Made by a program: the position numbers and the translations under genes. Below are positions 9,801 to 17,948 of a DNA stretch of 64,000 nucleotides, in pieces. Under the pieces are notes generated by a model. That model worked only from the letters and a program-made list of their open reading frames with translations. It was not told the origin of the DNA and did not search any database. This DNA comes from Aurantibacter aestuarii (lineage in GTDB: Bacteria; Bacteroidota; Bacteroidia; Flavobacteriales; Flavobacteriaceae). Positions within the stretch are counted from its first letter, which is position 1. The number at the start of each line of letters is the position of its first letter. The DNA lies in contig NZ_PXOQ01000007.1 in assembly GCF_003008425.1 (NCBI RefSeq), positions 310,001 to 374,000 on the forward strand. The letters run 5' to 3'.

Positions 9801-10266
9801 AAGTGTTAGAATCTAAAGGGTCTTTTACAATCGCATTTATTCTACCTTGACCCGAAGACCATGATCCTGTATTAATATGTGAAAAAGGTCCAACGGGTTG
9901 CCAGTTACTTACATCTACTAATTGAGCGCTCGAATTAGAGTTTTTTTGAGATGCCTTTAAAGCTTTATATTGATTAAATTGATCAAGTAGTTCTTTTCCA
10001 TTGGGTAATGTACCATCTGGTTTTACGAAGTTTTTCCAGTAGTTTTCCCAGCGCTTAAAAGGCTTATAACCACTACCTTTTACATTTGGGTCTCGGGTTT
10101 CCCAGTAATTGTTGAATGCATTTACAATTTCTTGAAATTTAAGAGGTTTATTTGTAAGTTTTGCTTTTTCATTTAATTCAATCATCCAAGGAGCCATTTC
10201 ATTAAATTGAGCGTGAGCAAAATTTATAACAACAGCAAAAACGATAAAAAATAAAATTTTTTTCAT
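6814..10266 (-). CDS. Large T9SS cargo protein with BNR/sortilin-type beta-propeller repeats
   Basis: Secreted 1150-residue protein. Residues 1-19 are a signal peptide (MKKILFFIVFAVVINFAHA). Residues ~115-760 hold many BNR-like units of the form S-x-D-x-G-x-T/S-F/W (WKSTDGGLTW, MKSIDGGLTW, YRSTDAGTSW, YRSTNSGSSF, YKSTNAGSSF), as in VPS10/sortilin and photosystem-assembly propellers. A CARDB-like Ig domain (FVSLSGISTEINCNTNLSP onward) follows, then a jelly-roll/MAM-like region. The last ~75 residues (IYPNPSNGLFHI... to KKLMLK) are a type A T9SS sorting domain that would be removed at the cell surface. The propeller may bind glycans or act as an adhesin or peptidase accessory; the substrate is unknown. 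No catalytic motif was seen. Confidence 0.88.
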   Translation of the reverse strand: MKKILFFIVFAVVINFAHAQFNEMAPWMIELNEKAKLTNKPLKFQEIVNAFNNYWETRDPNVKGSGYKPFKRWENYWKNFVKPDGTLPNGKELLDQFNQYKALKASQKNSNSSAQLVDVSNWQPVGPFSHINTGSWSSGQGRINAIVKDPLDSNTYYAGAPAGGFWKSTDGGLTWVTSTDDLPQIGVSGIAVDASNTNIIYIATGDDDAGDSFSVGVMKSIDGGLTWNATGLNPNNFPAIDSMNDIYINPSNPNMLWVATNRGVYRSTDAGTSWTVGAGTSNINIRDIKVKPNDPTVIYAASSNRFYRSTNSGSSFTQIFGGLPFNGVSRYVIDVTPSDPNLVYLLSADNSYEFGSIYRSSNSGVNFSVVANQAISGDIFQSTQSWYDLAFAVSDTNPNELYVGVLNIWKGTVQANNQATFTQLNSWSAPFSSAYTHADIHYLRFFNGELLAGTDGGFYKSTNAGSSFTDLTEGMQISQFYRIAVSKQTSTKMVGGLQDNGGHAFNNNTWQNYYGADGMDTAIDPGNSSTYFGFTQNGGGLYISSSAGSAITGSVNSPAGTSGNWITPLKMNSDRELYAGYESLYRLNGSAWTQVSTNFGTRIDHLEIDDINPDNIFIAINNSLRKSTNRGVSFGTVETFTSDITSIEVNNTNNNIIYVTTSGSAGGVFKSNDGGLNFVSISSGLPNVTKNIIKHQPLHSKNPLFLGTSLGVYRYDDDTLVWELFENGLPTVSVTDLEINIFDDNITAATYGRGIWQSAIPIETPTNDIKFVSLSGISTEINCNTNLSPLVEVKNNGANPISSVDITYYIDGVANNYNWSSGTIAVGQTAVITLPNIAFTKGLHTFRVSSTITNDAHLVNNDSEEQLVYANDSGQTNVVNTFETPAEELLVFDEGTSTQYWERGIPTDDILNDAANPTNQVYGTNLTSNYADNVKSYLVSQCFDLTTLSSPVLKFDMAFDLETDWDIVYVEYSIDNGLNWTILGDASDANWYNSNTTQGQNNTCFNCPGSQWTGTDGNLNEYSKSLDAFASATNFMARIVFHSDESVNQEGVIIDNFVITGNTLSTEEFSVDSFSIYPNPSNGLFHIKTSKSMRFNYAIYDVTGKLVLKENEVATKNNKYTINLSNYAQGLYFLNMTSENTTITKKLMLK

Positions 10267-10344
10267 AAGTTAAAATTTTCATAAAAATAGTAAAAGAAGT
10301 TTATCTGTACGATTATTTAACAAAATCATCGACGAACTGCGCGT

Positions 10345-10851
10345 TTACTGATATTTAAGTTTTGTTTGTAATTCAATTATTTTTTTAATTTTTACCACCT
10401 CATCTACATTTTCATTAGGAATAGTCATTGATAATACATAATGTTGAATCTTCCATCCTTTTGAGGTTAATATTAATACTCCAGAACCTCTACAAATTTC
10501 CATTTGCGTGTCTAATAATTCATCAAACCAGGCTATACCTCCTTCAATATTTATATAAACATGACGTTCTAAGGTAGAAAAACTCCACGCTTTTCCTCTA
10601 TCAAAGTAAGGTTTTGCAAATGTTTTAAAATCTTCTAAATGCCAATTTTCTGTAGCATCAGTCCCAATAAATATGGCATCCTTACTCATTTTTGAAAAAT
10701 AATTTTCATAATTGGCTTGCGCTGCTGCTTCATGCCATTCATTTAGTACCAAGTTCACTTGTGCAATAGGGTCTTTTACATCTGTAATCTGTTTTGTACT
10801 ACTACAACTTGTAAATAATAGTATTGTAATTAAAGTTATGACTTTGTTCAT
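10345..10851 (-). CDS. NTF2-like (SnoaL-type) lipoprotein
   Basis: A 168-residue putative lipoprotein (MNKVITLITILLFTSC, Cys16) followed by a SnoaL/NTF2-like cone fold: EWHEAAAQANYENYFSKMSK, a FIGTDATE turn, KTFAKPYFDRG, and a hydrophobic closing strand GWKIQHYVLSMTIPNE. Proteins of this fold act as isomerases, binding proteins or immunity factors, and the sequence does not decide which. It starts 9 bases after the stop of the upstream lipoprotein gene, so the two form an operon. Confidence 0.75.
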   Translation of the reverse strand: MNKVITLITILLFTSCSSTKQITDVKDPIAQVNLVLNEWHEAAAQANYENYFSKMSKDAIFIGTDATENWHLEDFKTFAKPYFDRGKAWSFSTLERHVYINIEGGIAWFDELLDTQMEICRGSGVLILTSKGWKIQHYVLSMTIPNENVDEVVKIKKIIELQTKLKYQ

Positions 10852-10860
10852 TGACTATTT

Positions 10861-11376
10861 TTAATAAGGTCTGATAATAATTTGAGCCTCCTTTTCTAGT
10901 TTTTTATTTATCTGAAGATTAAGGTTAGAGAAAGCTACTAAGACTTCCTTCACATATTTTAAATCGCTCTTAAATAATTTTTTTTTAAAGCCTAATTCGT
11001 CCTTCAGACGATACATGTGAGTTTCTAGAACTAAGGCACGTGCTTTAATAGGTTGCGTGTTTAAACTCTCTGGTATATTGGTTTGAAATTCTTTAAAAGT
11101 CGTATCAAACACATCTTTTTCTTTATTAAAGAAATCAAAATTTAAATTTTTAATCTGTTCAATTTCTGAAGCAATAGTTTGATACGACTTCCATTCGCTT
11201 GCTAAAACTGATGCTTTAGCATCTAATAAGTAATCATTAAATTTTAGTGCTGAAATAGTTTCTTTAGTCAAAAATGCTTCTTGCTTTTTTGAAATGTCAC
11301 TTGTTTTTTGAGCAACATCGTCATTTTTACAACTTAAGACCAATAGAAAAATTAATATACTATAATATTTAATCAT
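10861..11376 (-). CDS. Hypothetical lipoprotein, alpha-helical
   Basis: A 171-residue protein with a lipoprotein signal (MIKYYSILIFLLVLSC, Cys16) and otherwise charged, probably all-helical sequence rich in Lys and Glu. I recognise no family. It is the promoter-proximal gene of a two-gene operon with the NTF2-like lipoprotein (9-base gap), so both may sit on the same membrane face and share a role. A TATATTTG sequence at 11395-11402 (minus strand) fits the Bacteroidota -7 element about 19 bases before the start, but no clear TTG element accompanies it. Confidence 0.7.
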   Translation of the reverse strand: MIKYYSILIFLLVLSCKNDDVAQKTSDISKKQEAFLTKETISALKFNDYLLDAKASVLASEWKSYQTIASEIEQIKNLNFDFFNKEKDVFDTTFKEFQTNIPESLNTQPIKARALVLETHMYRLKDELGFKKKLFKSDLKYVKEVLVAFSNLNLQINKKLEKEAQIIIRPY

Positions 11377-11460
11377 TTGTAATGCTGTTTATTACAAATA
11401 TAATGGGATAAAAGAAATGTTTAGCGATTAAACTACAAATTATTGAATCACCATATTTAG

Positions 11461-11489
11461 TTGTTTTTATTATATTTATTATATTTTTA
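11461..11489 (+). promoter_or_regulatory. Probable Bacteroidota-type promoter of tdh
   Basis: TTG at 11461-11463, an 18-base spacer, and TATTTTTA at 11482-11489 (seven of eight matches to TAnnTTTG), ending 25 bases before the tdh ATG. The surroundings are very AT-rich, which lowers the weight of the match. Confidence 0.4.
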
Positions 11490-11514
11490 CGTCTGTAAAA
11501 TTGATAATTTCATA

Positions 11515-12456
11515 ATGGCAGGTAAAATACTAATTATTGGAGCTGGCGGACAAATTGGATCTGAATTAACACAAGCACTAAGAGCAAAATACGGGAACAG
11601 CAATGTTATCGCATCAGACATTAATTATAATAATGTAGCCTTAGTCAATTCAGGAACTTTTGAGATTTTAGATGCTCAGGATTATAACGCTATACAGATT
11701 TGTTGTAAAAAACATAATGTAAAAACCATATACTTAATGGCAGCACTTCTAAGTGCTACTGGAGAAAAATTTCCTATCAAAGCTTGGGACTTAAATACAG
11801 AATCTCTATTTCATGTTTTAAATCTCGCTAAAGCTAAACTTATTGATAAAATTTTCTGGCCTTCAAGTATTGCCGTATTTGGACCAACAACACCAAAAGA
11901 AAATACGCCCCAATATACAGTTATGGAACCAAGCACAGTTTATGGTATTACAAAACAGGTTGGAGAGCGCTGGTGTGAATACTATTTTAATAAATATGGG
12001 GTTGATGTTAGAAGTATAAGATATCCAGGTTTAATTAGCTGGAAAACTCAGCCTGGAGGAGGCACCACAGATTATGCTGTAGAAATTTACCATGAAGCTA
12101 TTAAGCACAAGAAGTATGAGTGTTTTTTAAGTGAAGATAGCCGTTTACCTATGTTATATATGGATGATGCCATAAAAGCTACCATAGATCTAATGGACGC
12201 CGATGCAGAAGACATAAAAATTAGATCTTCCTATAACTTGGCAGGAGTAAGTTTTACTCCAAAAGAAATTGCTGCGACAATTACTAAACATATTCCTGAA
12301 TTTGAAATAAGCTACAATCCAGACTTTAGACAACAAATTGCCGATAGTTGGCCTGGCAGCATAAATGATGATGAAGCCAGAGCACAATGGAACTGGAAAC
12401 ATCAATACGATTTAGATGCTATTACAAAAGATATGATAAAACACCTAAAAGCATAA
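11515..12456 (+). CDS. tdh: L-threonine 3-dehydrogenase, SDR (epimerase-like) type
   Basis: Oxidises L-threonine to 2-amino-3-ketobutyrate with NAD+, the first step of threonine breakdown to glycine and acetyl-CoA. The 313 residues begin MAGKILIIGAGGQIGSELTQAL with the Rossmann GxxGxxG loop. Extended-SDR features follow: the Ser of FWPSSIAVFG and the YGITK catalytic Tyr-Lys pair. PGLISWKTQPGGGTTDYAVEIYH is characteristic of the bacterial threonine dehydrogenases related to UDP-galactose epimerase, as opposed to the zinc-dependent MDR form of E. coli. I start at the ATG at 11515, since MAGKI begins the fold; an upstream TTG frame is the promoter region. Confidence 0.9.
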   Translation: MAGKILIIGAGGQIGSELTQALRAKYGNSNVIASDINYNNVALVNSGTFEILDAQDYNAIQICCKKHNVKTIYLMAALLSATGEKFPIKAWDLNTESLFHVLNLAKAKLIDKIFWPSSIAVFGPTTPKENTPQYTVMEPSTVYGITKQVGERWCEYYFNKYGVDVRSIRYPGLISWKTQPGGGTTDYAVEIYHEAIKHKKYECFLSEDSRLPMLYMDDAIKATIDLMDADAEDIKIRSSYNLAGVSFTPKEIAATITKHIPEFEISYNPDFRQQIADSWPGSINDDEARAQWNWKHQYDLDAITKDMIKHLKA

Positions 12457-12488
12457 AAAAAGAGACCTAATTTAAGGTCTCTTTTTTT
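12455..12488. terminator. Bidirectional terminator between tdh and the 246-residue protein
   Basis: A 14-bp perfect stem (A7 then GAGACCT, and the complement ending T7-8) with a 6-base loop. It overlaps the stop codons of both convergent genes, leaving no free intergenic space. Confidence 0.92.
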
Positions 12489-13228
12489 TAACTATCAAAT
12501 CGAGCTTCCAAAAGCTCCATAAATCTGTTTTCGTAATCTTCTTTACCTTCCCAATTACTATAGTCTGGTTTAATTAAATTTTGTACTAATGCCGAAGCTT
12601 CCATAAAACTACCCGATGTATTTAATTGTGACAGCACTCTATTATAATCATCTGTGTTTCCATCAAATAAGTGTTTTATAAAAGCAATTTTATCATTTAA
12701 ACCTATTTTAAATTCGCCTTTATTAAACATATCGTTTAAACTTTTCTTTTCAGAAGTTACACGATCTACCGGATCAAAAACTGGAGTTTCTTTGTAGGCA
12801 GAGGTAATATCTTCAAAATCATTTTTTTTCTGACTGTAAGTTTTAGCCTCTTTAATTTCTTCAAAAATTTCGTCCATTTTGTCTGCCTCCATTGGCATTT
12901 GTGCCACCATATCTTTAATGGTCTCCATTAATGGCTCTGTAATGGCTTCATTTTCATTCTCATCAACATTAATATAGGTCTTATTCTCTACCTCTATATT
13001 ATCGCTAATTTTATTATTAAATGCGGTATCCAGCATGCCAAAAAACGAAGAATCGTTACCTATAGTTGGTAATTTTTCGTCAAAATTTTCGTTTGCAAAT
13101 TTCAGAACGGTTAATTTTTCATATAAAGCTGAAACCTCAGCATGCATTTTAGCAACATCTTCTTTTCCTTTTAACTTTAGAATCCTGTGCGCAATGCTCA
13201 TTAATTCTGATTCTAACTTCTTCTTCAT
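12488..13228 (-). CDS. Conserved hypothetical protein
   Basis: A 246-residue soluble, acidic protein without signal peptide or membrane segments. The N-terminal ~50 residues (MKKKLESELMSIAHRILKLK and following) look like a coiled helix pair; the middle is charged and probably disordered; the C-terminal ~85 residues (DMFNKGEFKIGLNDKIAFIK and NTDDYNRVLSQLNTSGSFME) form a compact helical domain. The latter resembles a domain seen in other Bacteroidota hypothetical proteins of this neighbourhood. No function can be assigned. It is divergent from tdk and ends in the shared terminator with tdh. Confidence 0.7.
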   Translation of the reverse strand: MKKKLESELMSIAHRILKLKGKEDVAKMHAEVSALYEKLTVLKFANENFDEKLPTIGNDSSFFGMLDTAFNNKISDNIEVENKTYINVDENENEAITEPLMETIKDMVAQMPMEADKMDEIFEEIKEAKTYSQKKNDFEDITSAYKETPVFDPVDRVTSEKKSLNDMFNKGEFKIGLNDKIAFIKHLFDGNTDDYNRVLSQLNTSGSFMEASALVQNLIKPDYSNWEGKEDYENRFMELLEARFDS

Positions 13229-13338
13229 AACTATTTTTTATATAAAATTAAATTAATGCGATTTAAGAGACCTATTTTTAATAAATTTGGATGACTTAAA
13301 GAAACGAATAATTTTCGTTTTAGGCTTAAAATTACAAA

Positions 13339-13983
13339 ATGTTTCTTGAAAATACAGTAAATCAAAAAGAACAATTTGGATGGATTGAAGTCATTTGTGG
13401 CTCAATGTTTTCTGGAAAAACCGAAGAACTTATTCGAAGGTTAAAGCGTGCCCAATTTGCAAAACAAAAGGTAGAAATCTTTAAACCTGCTTTAGATACA
13501 CGTTATGACGAAGAAATGGTTGTGTCTCATGATGCCAACCAAATACGCTCTACGCCAGTTCCTGCAGCTGCTAATATTCCTATTTTAGCCGATGGTTGTG
13601 ATGTGGTAGGAATTGATGAAGCACAGTTTTTTGATGATGAAATTGTACGCGTTTGTAATGACTTAGCTAATAAAGGGATCCGAGTGATAGTTGCGGGATT
13701 AGATATGGATTTTAAAGGCAACCCATTTGGCCCGATGCCTTTCCTTATGGCTACTGCAGAATATGTTACTAAAGTTCATGCGGTTTGTACAAAAACCGGT
13801 AACCTTGCCCAATACAGTCATAGAAAAACTAGTAATGAAAATATTGTAATGCTTGGAGAGACTAATGAGTACGAGCCGTTAAGCCGAGCAGCTTATTACA
13901 AAGCCACGACCCGAGAGAAAATTAGAAAAATGAATGTTGAATCGGAAACGGTTTCTAATAAAATCGATCCAGAAAATGTCTAG
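13339..13983 (+). CDS. tdk: Thymidine kinase, type II (TK1-like)
   Basis: Phosphorylates thymidine in the pyrimidine salvage pathway. The P-loop GSMFSGKT is at residues 21-28, followed by [12 protein letters not shown], the DEAQFF Walker-B/catalytic-Glu region, [17 protein letters not shown] and the lasso-loop substrate region ([14 protein letters not shown]). The zinc-binding domain of the family normally has four Cys/His ligands; here only one Cys remains ([15 protein letters not shown]), so structural zinc is probably lost. The gene overlaps alr by 8 bases, so the two are translated from one message. Confidence 0.95.
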   Translation: MFLENTVNQKEQFGWIEVICGSMFSGKTEELIRRLKRAQFAKQKVEIFKPALDTRYDEEMVVSHDANQIRSTPVPAAANIPILADGCDVVGIDEAQFFDDEIVRVCNDLANKGIRVIVAGLDMDFKGNPFGPMPFLMATAEYVTKVHAVCTKTGNLAQYSHRKTSNENIVMLGETNEYEPLSRAAYYKATTREKIRKMNVESETVSNKIDPENV

Positions 13984-15082
13984 TTTTAGGGAAACGGTTT
14001 TAGAAATTGATTTGAATGCCGTAACACATAATTTTAAGGTTTTAAAATCTAAACTTCAACCTGAAACTAAAATTTTAGCAGTAGTTAAAGCATTTGCTTA
14101 CGGAAGCGATGCTCAAGTAATTGCAAAACATTTACAAGGGTTAGAGATCGACTATTTTGCAGTTGCTTATGTAAAAGAAGGTATTGCCTTGCGTGAGGCT
14201 GGGATAACAAAACCTATTTTGGTACTACATTGTCAGCCTATAAACTTCCCATTAATTATAGAGCATTGTTTAGAGCCTAGTTTATATTCTGAAAGAATTC
14301 TAAAGGAATTTATTACTATTGCAGATCAGAAAAAGCAAACGGATTATCCTGTACATATTAAATTTAACACTGGTTTGAATAGACTGGGATTTGCTGTAGG
14401 AACCGTTAATTTAATTTCATCTTATTTAAAACAAACCACAAGCATTAGAGTGGCTTCTATATTTTCTCACCTTGCTGCGAGTGAAGATGACAACGAGAAA
14501 CCTTTCACCTTAAAACAAATTGAAGACTTTAAAATAGCCTCTACCAATTTAAGAAGTTTATTAGATTATAAGCCCTTTTTACATTTATGTAACACCTCTG
14601 GAATATTAAATTTTCCACAAGCACATTTTGATATGGTTAGAAGTGGCATTGGTATTTATGGTTTTGGTAACGATAATAAATTTAACTCTTGGTTTCAACC
14701 TATTTCTACTTTAAAAACCTGTATCTCACAAATTCATTATTTAAAAGCTGGAGATAGTTTAGGATATAACAGAGCTTATATTGCTAATAAAGAAACTGTT
14801 ACGGCGACTTTACCTATAGGCCATGCAGATGGGATCCATAGAAGTTTAGGGAAAGGAAAAGGATATGTAATGATAAATAACAAAAGAGCAGCTATAATTG
14901 GTAATGTTTGTATGGATATGATTATGGTAGATGTTACAGATATTGATTGCGCGGAAGGCGATGAAGTGATTATTTTTGATAAAACTAATAGTGCCAATTT
15001 ATTAGCTGAAAAAGCAGAATCTATATCGTACGAGCTTATTACTAGTATTTCACAAAGAGTTAAAAGAACATTTATTAGGTAA
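13976..15082 (+). CDS. alr: Alanine racemase
   Basis: PLP enzyme making D-alanine for peptidoglycan. The 368-residue form starts at the ATG at 13976, which overlaps the end of tdk by 8 bases and gives [20 protein letters not shown], the normal family N-terminus; an ATG 42 bases upstream adds a basic leader inside tdk. The PLP lysine is Lys38 in [15 protein letters not shown] carries the catalytic Tyr of the C-terminal beta domain, followed by IGHADG and GNVCMDM. It is not fused to murF as in some Bacteroidota. Coupling to tdk looks like a simple housekeeping operon. Confidence 0.95.
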   Translation: MSSFRETVLEIDLNAVTHNFKVLKSKLQPETKILAVVKAFAYGSDAQVIAKHLQGLEIDYFAVAYVKEGIALREAGITKPILVLHCQPINFPLIIEHCLEPSLYSERILKEFITIADQKKQTDYPVHIKFNTGLNRLGFAVGTVNLISSYLKQTTSIRVASIFSHLAASEDDNEKPFTLKQIEDFKIASTNLRSLLDYKPFLHLCNTSGILNFPQAHFDMVRSGIGIYGFGNDNKFNSWFQPISTLKTCISQIHYLKAGDSLGYNRAYIANKETVTATLPIGHADGIHRSLGKGKGYVMINNKRAAIIGNVCMDMIMVDVTDIDCAEGDEVIIFDKTNSANLLAEKAESISYELITSISQRVKRTFIR

Positions 15083-15161
15083 ACTCATAAGAGCTAGGTA
15101 GAGCACTTAAATTTCAATCTTTTTATTTAACTTAGTAAAATAACTATTAATCAATCATATT

Positions 15162-15563
15162 ATGTTAAAAGAATTTAAGGAATTTGCCATGAAAGGCAAT
15201 CTGGTAGACATTGCTGTTGCATTTGTAATGGGTGCAGCGTTTAACAATGTTGTAAAGTCGTTTACTGGAGGAATAGTTTCTCCTTTAGTAGGCTTAATTT
15301 TTAATACCGATTTTAAAGATTTAAAATGGGTAGCAAAAGAAGGAACCGTTAATGAAGCTGGAGAAATGGTTGGAGAAGTCGCTGTTTTATATGGCGAGTT
15401 TATTACTAATGTCTTAGACTTTGTTATTGTAGCATTTGTTATGTTTATGCTTATAAAAGGTATTGAGAAAACTAAAAAGAAAAAAGAAGAAGCTCCTGCT
15501 GCTCCAAAAGGACCAACACAAGAAGAATTATTAATAGAAATTAGAGATGCTTTAAAGAAGTAG
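15162..15563 (+). CDS. mscL: Large-conductance mechanosensitive channel
   Basis: Pentameric inner-membrane channel that opens on membrane tension to release solutes in hypo-osmotic shock. The 133 residues show the family order: a short amphipathic N-terminus (MLKEFKEFAMKGN), TM1 (VDIAVAFVMGAAFNNVVKSF), a periplasmic loop and TM2 (FVIVAFVMFMLIKGI). The KKKKEEAPAAP linker and a C-terminal helix (EELLIEIRDALKK) that forms the cytoplasmic bundle complete it. Length and motifs are normal. It is a single gene, ending in a strong bidirectional terminator. Confidence 0.97.
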   Translation: MLKEFKEFAMKGNLVDIAVAFVMGAAFNNVVKSFTGGIVSPLVGLIFNTDFKDLKWVAKEGTVNEAGEMVGEVAVLYGEFITNVLDFVIVAFVMFMLIKGIEKTKKKKEEAPAAPKGPTQEELLIEIRDALKK

Positions 15564-15584
15564 TTCTTTAAATTTAAATATTTA

Positions 15585-15619
15585 AAAAGCCCAATTTCTT
15601 AATTAGAAATTGGGCTTTT
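15585..15619. terminator. Bidirectional terminator, mscL / flotillin
   Basis: A perfect 15-bp stem (AAAAGCCCAATTTCT and its complement) with a 5-base loop between the convergent mscL and flotillin genes. Confidence 0.92.
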
Positions 15620-15643
15620 GTTATATTATAAAAGTATGACAAT

Positions 15644-17065
15644 CTATTTATTCTCAGTTTTATCTTCTGGTTTAACTTCTGTTACTTCTTCAACGTCTTC
15701 ACCTTTTAAATAATTAGGTAATTGCATTCCAGCCATGTTAAACATGTCTTGTAGTGGCGGAACAGACTTATACATTCCTGATAAAAAATTAGCTGTAGAA
15801 GATTTTCCATCTTCACCAGAACCGCCATTTTCCCAAACGGTTACTTTATCAATTTTAATATTTTTAATTGCTTCTGCTTGTGTTTTTACCAATTCCGGTA
15901 ATTTATCTGCAATTAATAATAATACTGCATCTTTAGAATTGTTTCCTGCTGCTTTTACTATTTGGTCTAAACCAGCTGCTTGTTTGGTTAATACTTCGTA
16001 TAAACCTTGTGCTTCGGCTTGTGCTTTAAATAAAATAGCGTCGGCTTCACCTTTTGCTATTCTCCTAATATTTTCGGCACGTGCTTCTGCATCAATTTCA
16101 ACTTTACGTTTATCAATTTCTGCTGGAACTATAATATCTGCTTGTTGAGAAGAACGTTCTCTTTCTGCTCTAGCTGTTTCAGCTTCTTGTTCTGCCGCAT
16201 AAGATTCTTTTAAAGCATTTGCACTTTGAACTTTTTCAGATGCAATTGCTGTACGCTCTGCTTCTGCTTCTCGTTGTCTTCTTAAAGAATCTGAGTTTGC
16301 AACTGCAATTTTTGCAGTATTCTCTCCTTCGACCGCTTGCGCATTTGCTGCTGCCACTTGTGTACGCTCGTCTTGTAAAGCATTGGCCTCTCCAATCGAG
16401 CCATCTCTGTTTTTTTCAGCAACCGACTTACGAGCAGCATTAATGGCATGAGCTGCTGCTTCCTTACCTAACGCCTCAATATATCCAGATTCATCAACAA
16501 TATCAGTAATATTTACGTTTATAAGTTTTAAACCTACTTTCTTAAGTTCAGATTCAACACTATCAGAAATATTAGTTAAAAACTTATCTCTATCATTATT
16601 AATTTCTTCAATATCCATTGAAGCTACCACTAAACGTAATTGCCCAAAAATAATTTCTTGCGCCAATTCTTGAATTTGGTTTTGCCCTAAACCTAATAAA
16701 CGTTCTGCAGCATTTTGCATAATTCCAGGTTCTGTTGAAACCCCAATTGTAAAACGAGAAGGTACATTTACACGAATATTTTGCTTAGAAAGTGCATTAA
16801 CCAAGTTAACTTCTATAGAAATTGGTGTTAATTCTAGAAACTCGTAATCTTGAATTACTGGCAATATAAATGCTGCACCACCATGAATACATTTGGCTGA
16901 TTGTCCACCTCCAACTTTACCGTAAACTACAAGTATGCGATCGGAAGGACAACGTTTATAGCGTTTAATTAAAACAATTAGAAAAACAAATACGAAAAGT
17001 ACTGCTGCAACTATTGCAATTGGAAAGCCTAAATTTAAGGCATCTGGAGAGGTTTGTAAAAACAT
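15644..17065 (-). CDS. Flotillin-family SPFH protein
   Basis: Membrane scaffold protein of functional membrane microdomains, close to FloT/YuaG. One N-terminal membrane segment (residues ~14-34, PIAIVAAVLFVFVFLIVLIK) is followed by the SPFH/band-7 domain to about residue 210. Then comes a long Ala/Glu-rich coiled coil (~210-350, e.g. VAEKNRDGSIGEANALQDER) and a C-terminal flotillin tail. The 473 residues are normal for the family. It starts 8 bases after the NfeD-like gene, the same pairing as yuaF-yuaG in Bacillus, which supports a shared membrane complex. A shared terminator with mscL follows. Confidence 0.92.
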   Translation of the reverse strand: MFLQTSPDALNLGFPIAIVAAVLFVFVFLIVLIKRYKRCPSDRILVVYGKVGGGQSAKCIHGGAAFILPVIQDYEFLELTPISIEVNLVNALSKQNIRVNVPSRFTIGVSTEPGIMQNAAERLLGLGQNQIQELAQEIIFGQLRLVVASMDIEEINNDRDKFLTNISDSVESELKKVGLKLINVNITDIVDESGYIEALGKEAAAHAINAARKSVAEKNRDGSIGEANALQDERTQVAAANAQAVEGENTAKIAVANSDSLRRQREAEAERTAIASEKVQSANALKESYAAEQEAETARAERERSSQQADIIVPAEIDKRKVEIDAEARAENIRRIAKGEADAILFKAQAEAQGLYEVLTKQAAGLDQIVKAAGNNSKDAVLLLIADKLPELVKTQAEAIKNIKIDKVTVWENGGSGEDGKSSTANFLSGMYKSVPPLQDMFNMAGMQLPNYLKGEDVEEVTEVKPEDKTENK

Positions 17066-17073
17066 AATTTAAT

Positions 17074-17649
17074 TTAGTTATTTAATTTTTCTATGATTAA
17101 AATGCCGTTTGGAGTGACTTCTGTAACTTTTACGACCGTTCCTGTATTTAAAGGTGTTTCAGAATCAGTTAAAGCATCTAACTCTCTCAAAGAACCTTGA
17201 ATTCTAATACTTACTTTTCCTATTTTAGAACGTTTGGCGTTAACAGTTAAATAAACTTCACCAATCTGGTTTATAGCATTTTTGTAAACTAACGTTCCAC
17301 TATCATTAAGTTTTCGCATATAATAAAACATTGCTGCCATTATGGTCATCATAATTAATCCACAAACAAATGAGATTAAAATAGTTATTGGATTAGAAAA
17401 GCCAGCATCTAGACAAGCTATTCCCGACCAACCAAAAATTGTAAAAAACCCTACTAAGTTTTTGAATGTTATAAACTGAAATCCAATTCCTGTATCGTTA
17501 TCAATTTCGGAATCTAAGTCTTCTAACGCTCCAGATTCTCCACCTGCGAAGGTTAAAATTATGATAATGATAAAGAAAAGGGAAGCTATTAAAGCAATTG
17601 ACCAATAAATTTTTGGAAACAATTCTAAACCCGAATACCAATCTAACAT
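17074..17649 (-). CDS. NfeD-like membrane protein, flotillin partner (YuaF-like)
   Basis: A 191-residue integral membrane protein with an N-terminal segment (IYWSIALIASLFFIIIIILT), a second hydrophobic hairpin (~residues 68-110) and a C-terminal OB-like NfeD domain (GQIGEVYLTVNAKRSKIGKV and following). Proteins of this type occur next to flotillin genes and are thought to help their assembly or positioning. It lies 8 bases upstream of the flotillin gene and is the first gene of the pair. Confidence 0.85.
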   Translation of the reverse strand: MLDWYSGLELFPKIYWSIALIASLFFIIIIILTFAGGESGALEDLDSEIDNDTGIGFQFITFKNLVGFFTIFGWSGIACLDAGFSNPITILISFVCGLIMMTIMAAMFYYMRKLNDSGTLVYKNAINQIGEVYLTVNAKRSKIGKVSIRIQGSLRELDALTDSETPLNTGTVVKVTEVTPNGILIIEKLNN

Positions 17650-17948
17650 TTTAAAAATTTTAAGTTGAACGAAATATAGTGTGTAAATTCTATATTATGA
17701 ATATAGGACTATCTTTTTTTAAAATTGTTACAAACAAATACAGATAAAATAATTATTGTTTTTCAATAATTTATACATATTTCTTATAGTCAAAAGTAAA
17801 TTTAATAGTGGTTAAGAGAAAATTAAATATTTTAAAAACTATTGTATACTTGTTCTGGATTATTGTTGCAATTTAATTTGTAAATTTCATGTTCACTTTG
17901 GTGATTTAATAGCTATTAATTTTTTATACAATATTGTTATTAAAGACT
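17650..17948. other. Intergenic region with putative flotillin promoter
   Basis: 299 very AT-rich bases with no convincing ORF. On the minus strand TATATTTC, a near match to the Bacteroidota -7 element, lies just upstream of the NfeD start. Next to it is a 7-bp inverted repeat at 17690-17706 (CTATATT, 3 bases, AATATAG). The left arm of the region is also the 3' flank of the membrane-protein gene; I see no clear terminator there. Confidence 0.3.

Noticed and set aside
15735-16443. Two plus-strand frames opposite the flotillin gene
   Set aside because: Their Ser/Ala- and Leu-rich content mirrors the Ala/Glu coiled coil on the real strand.
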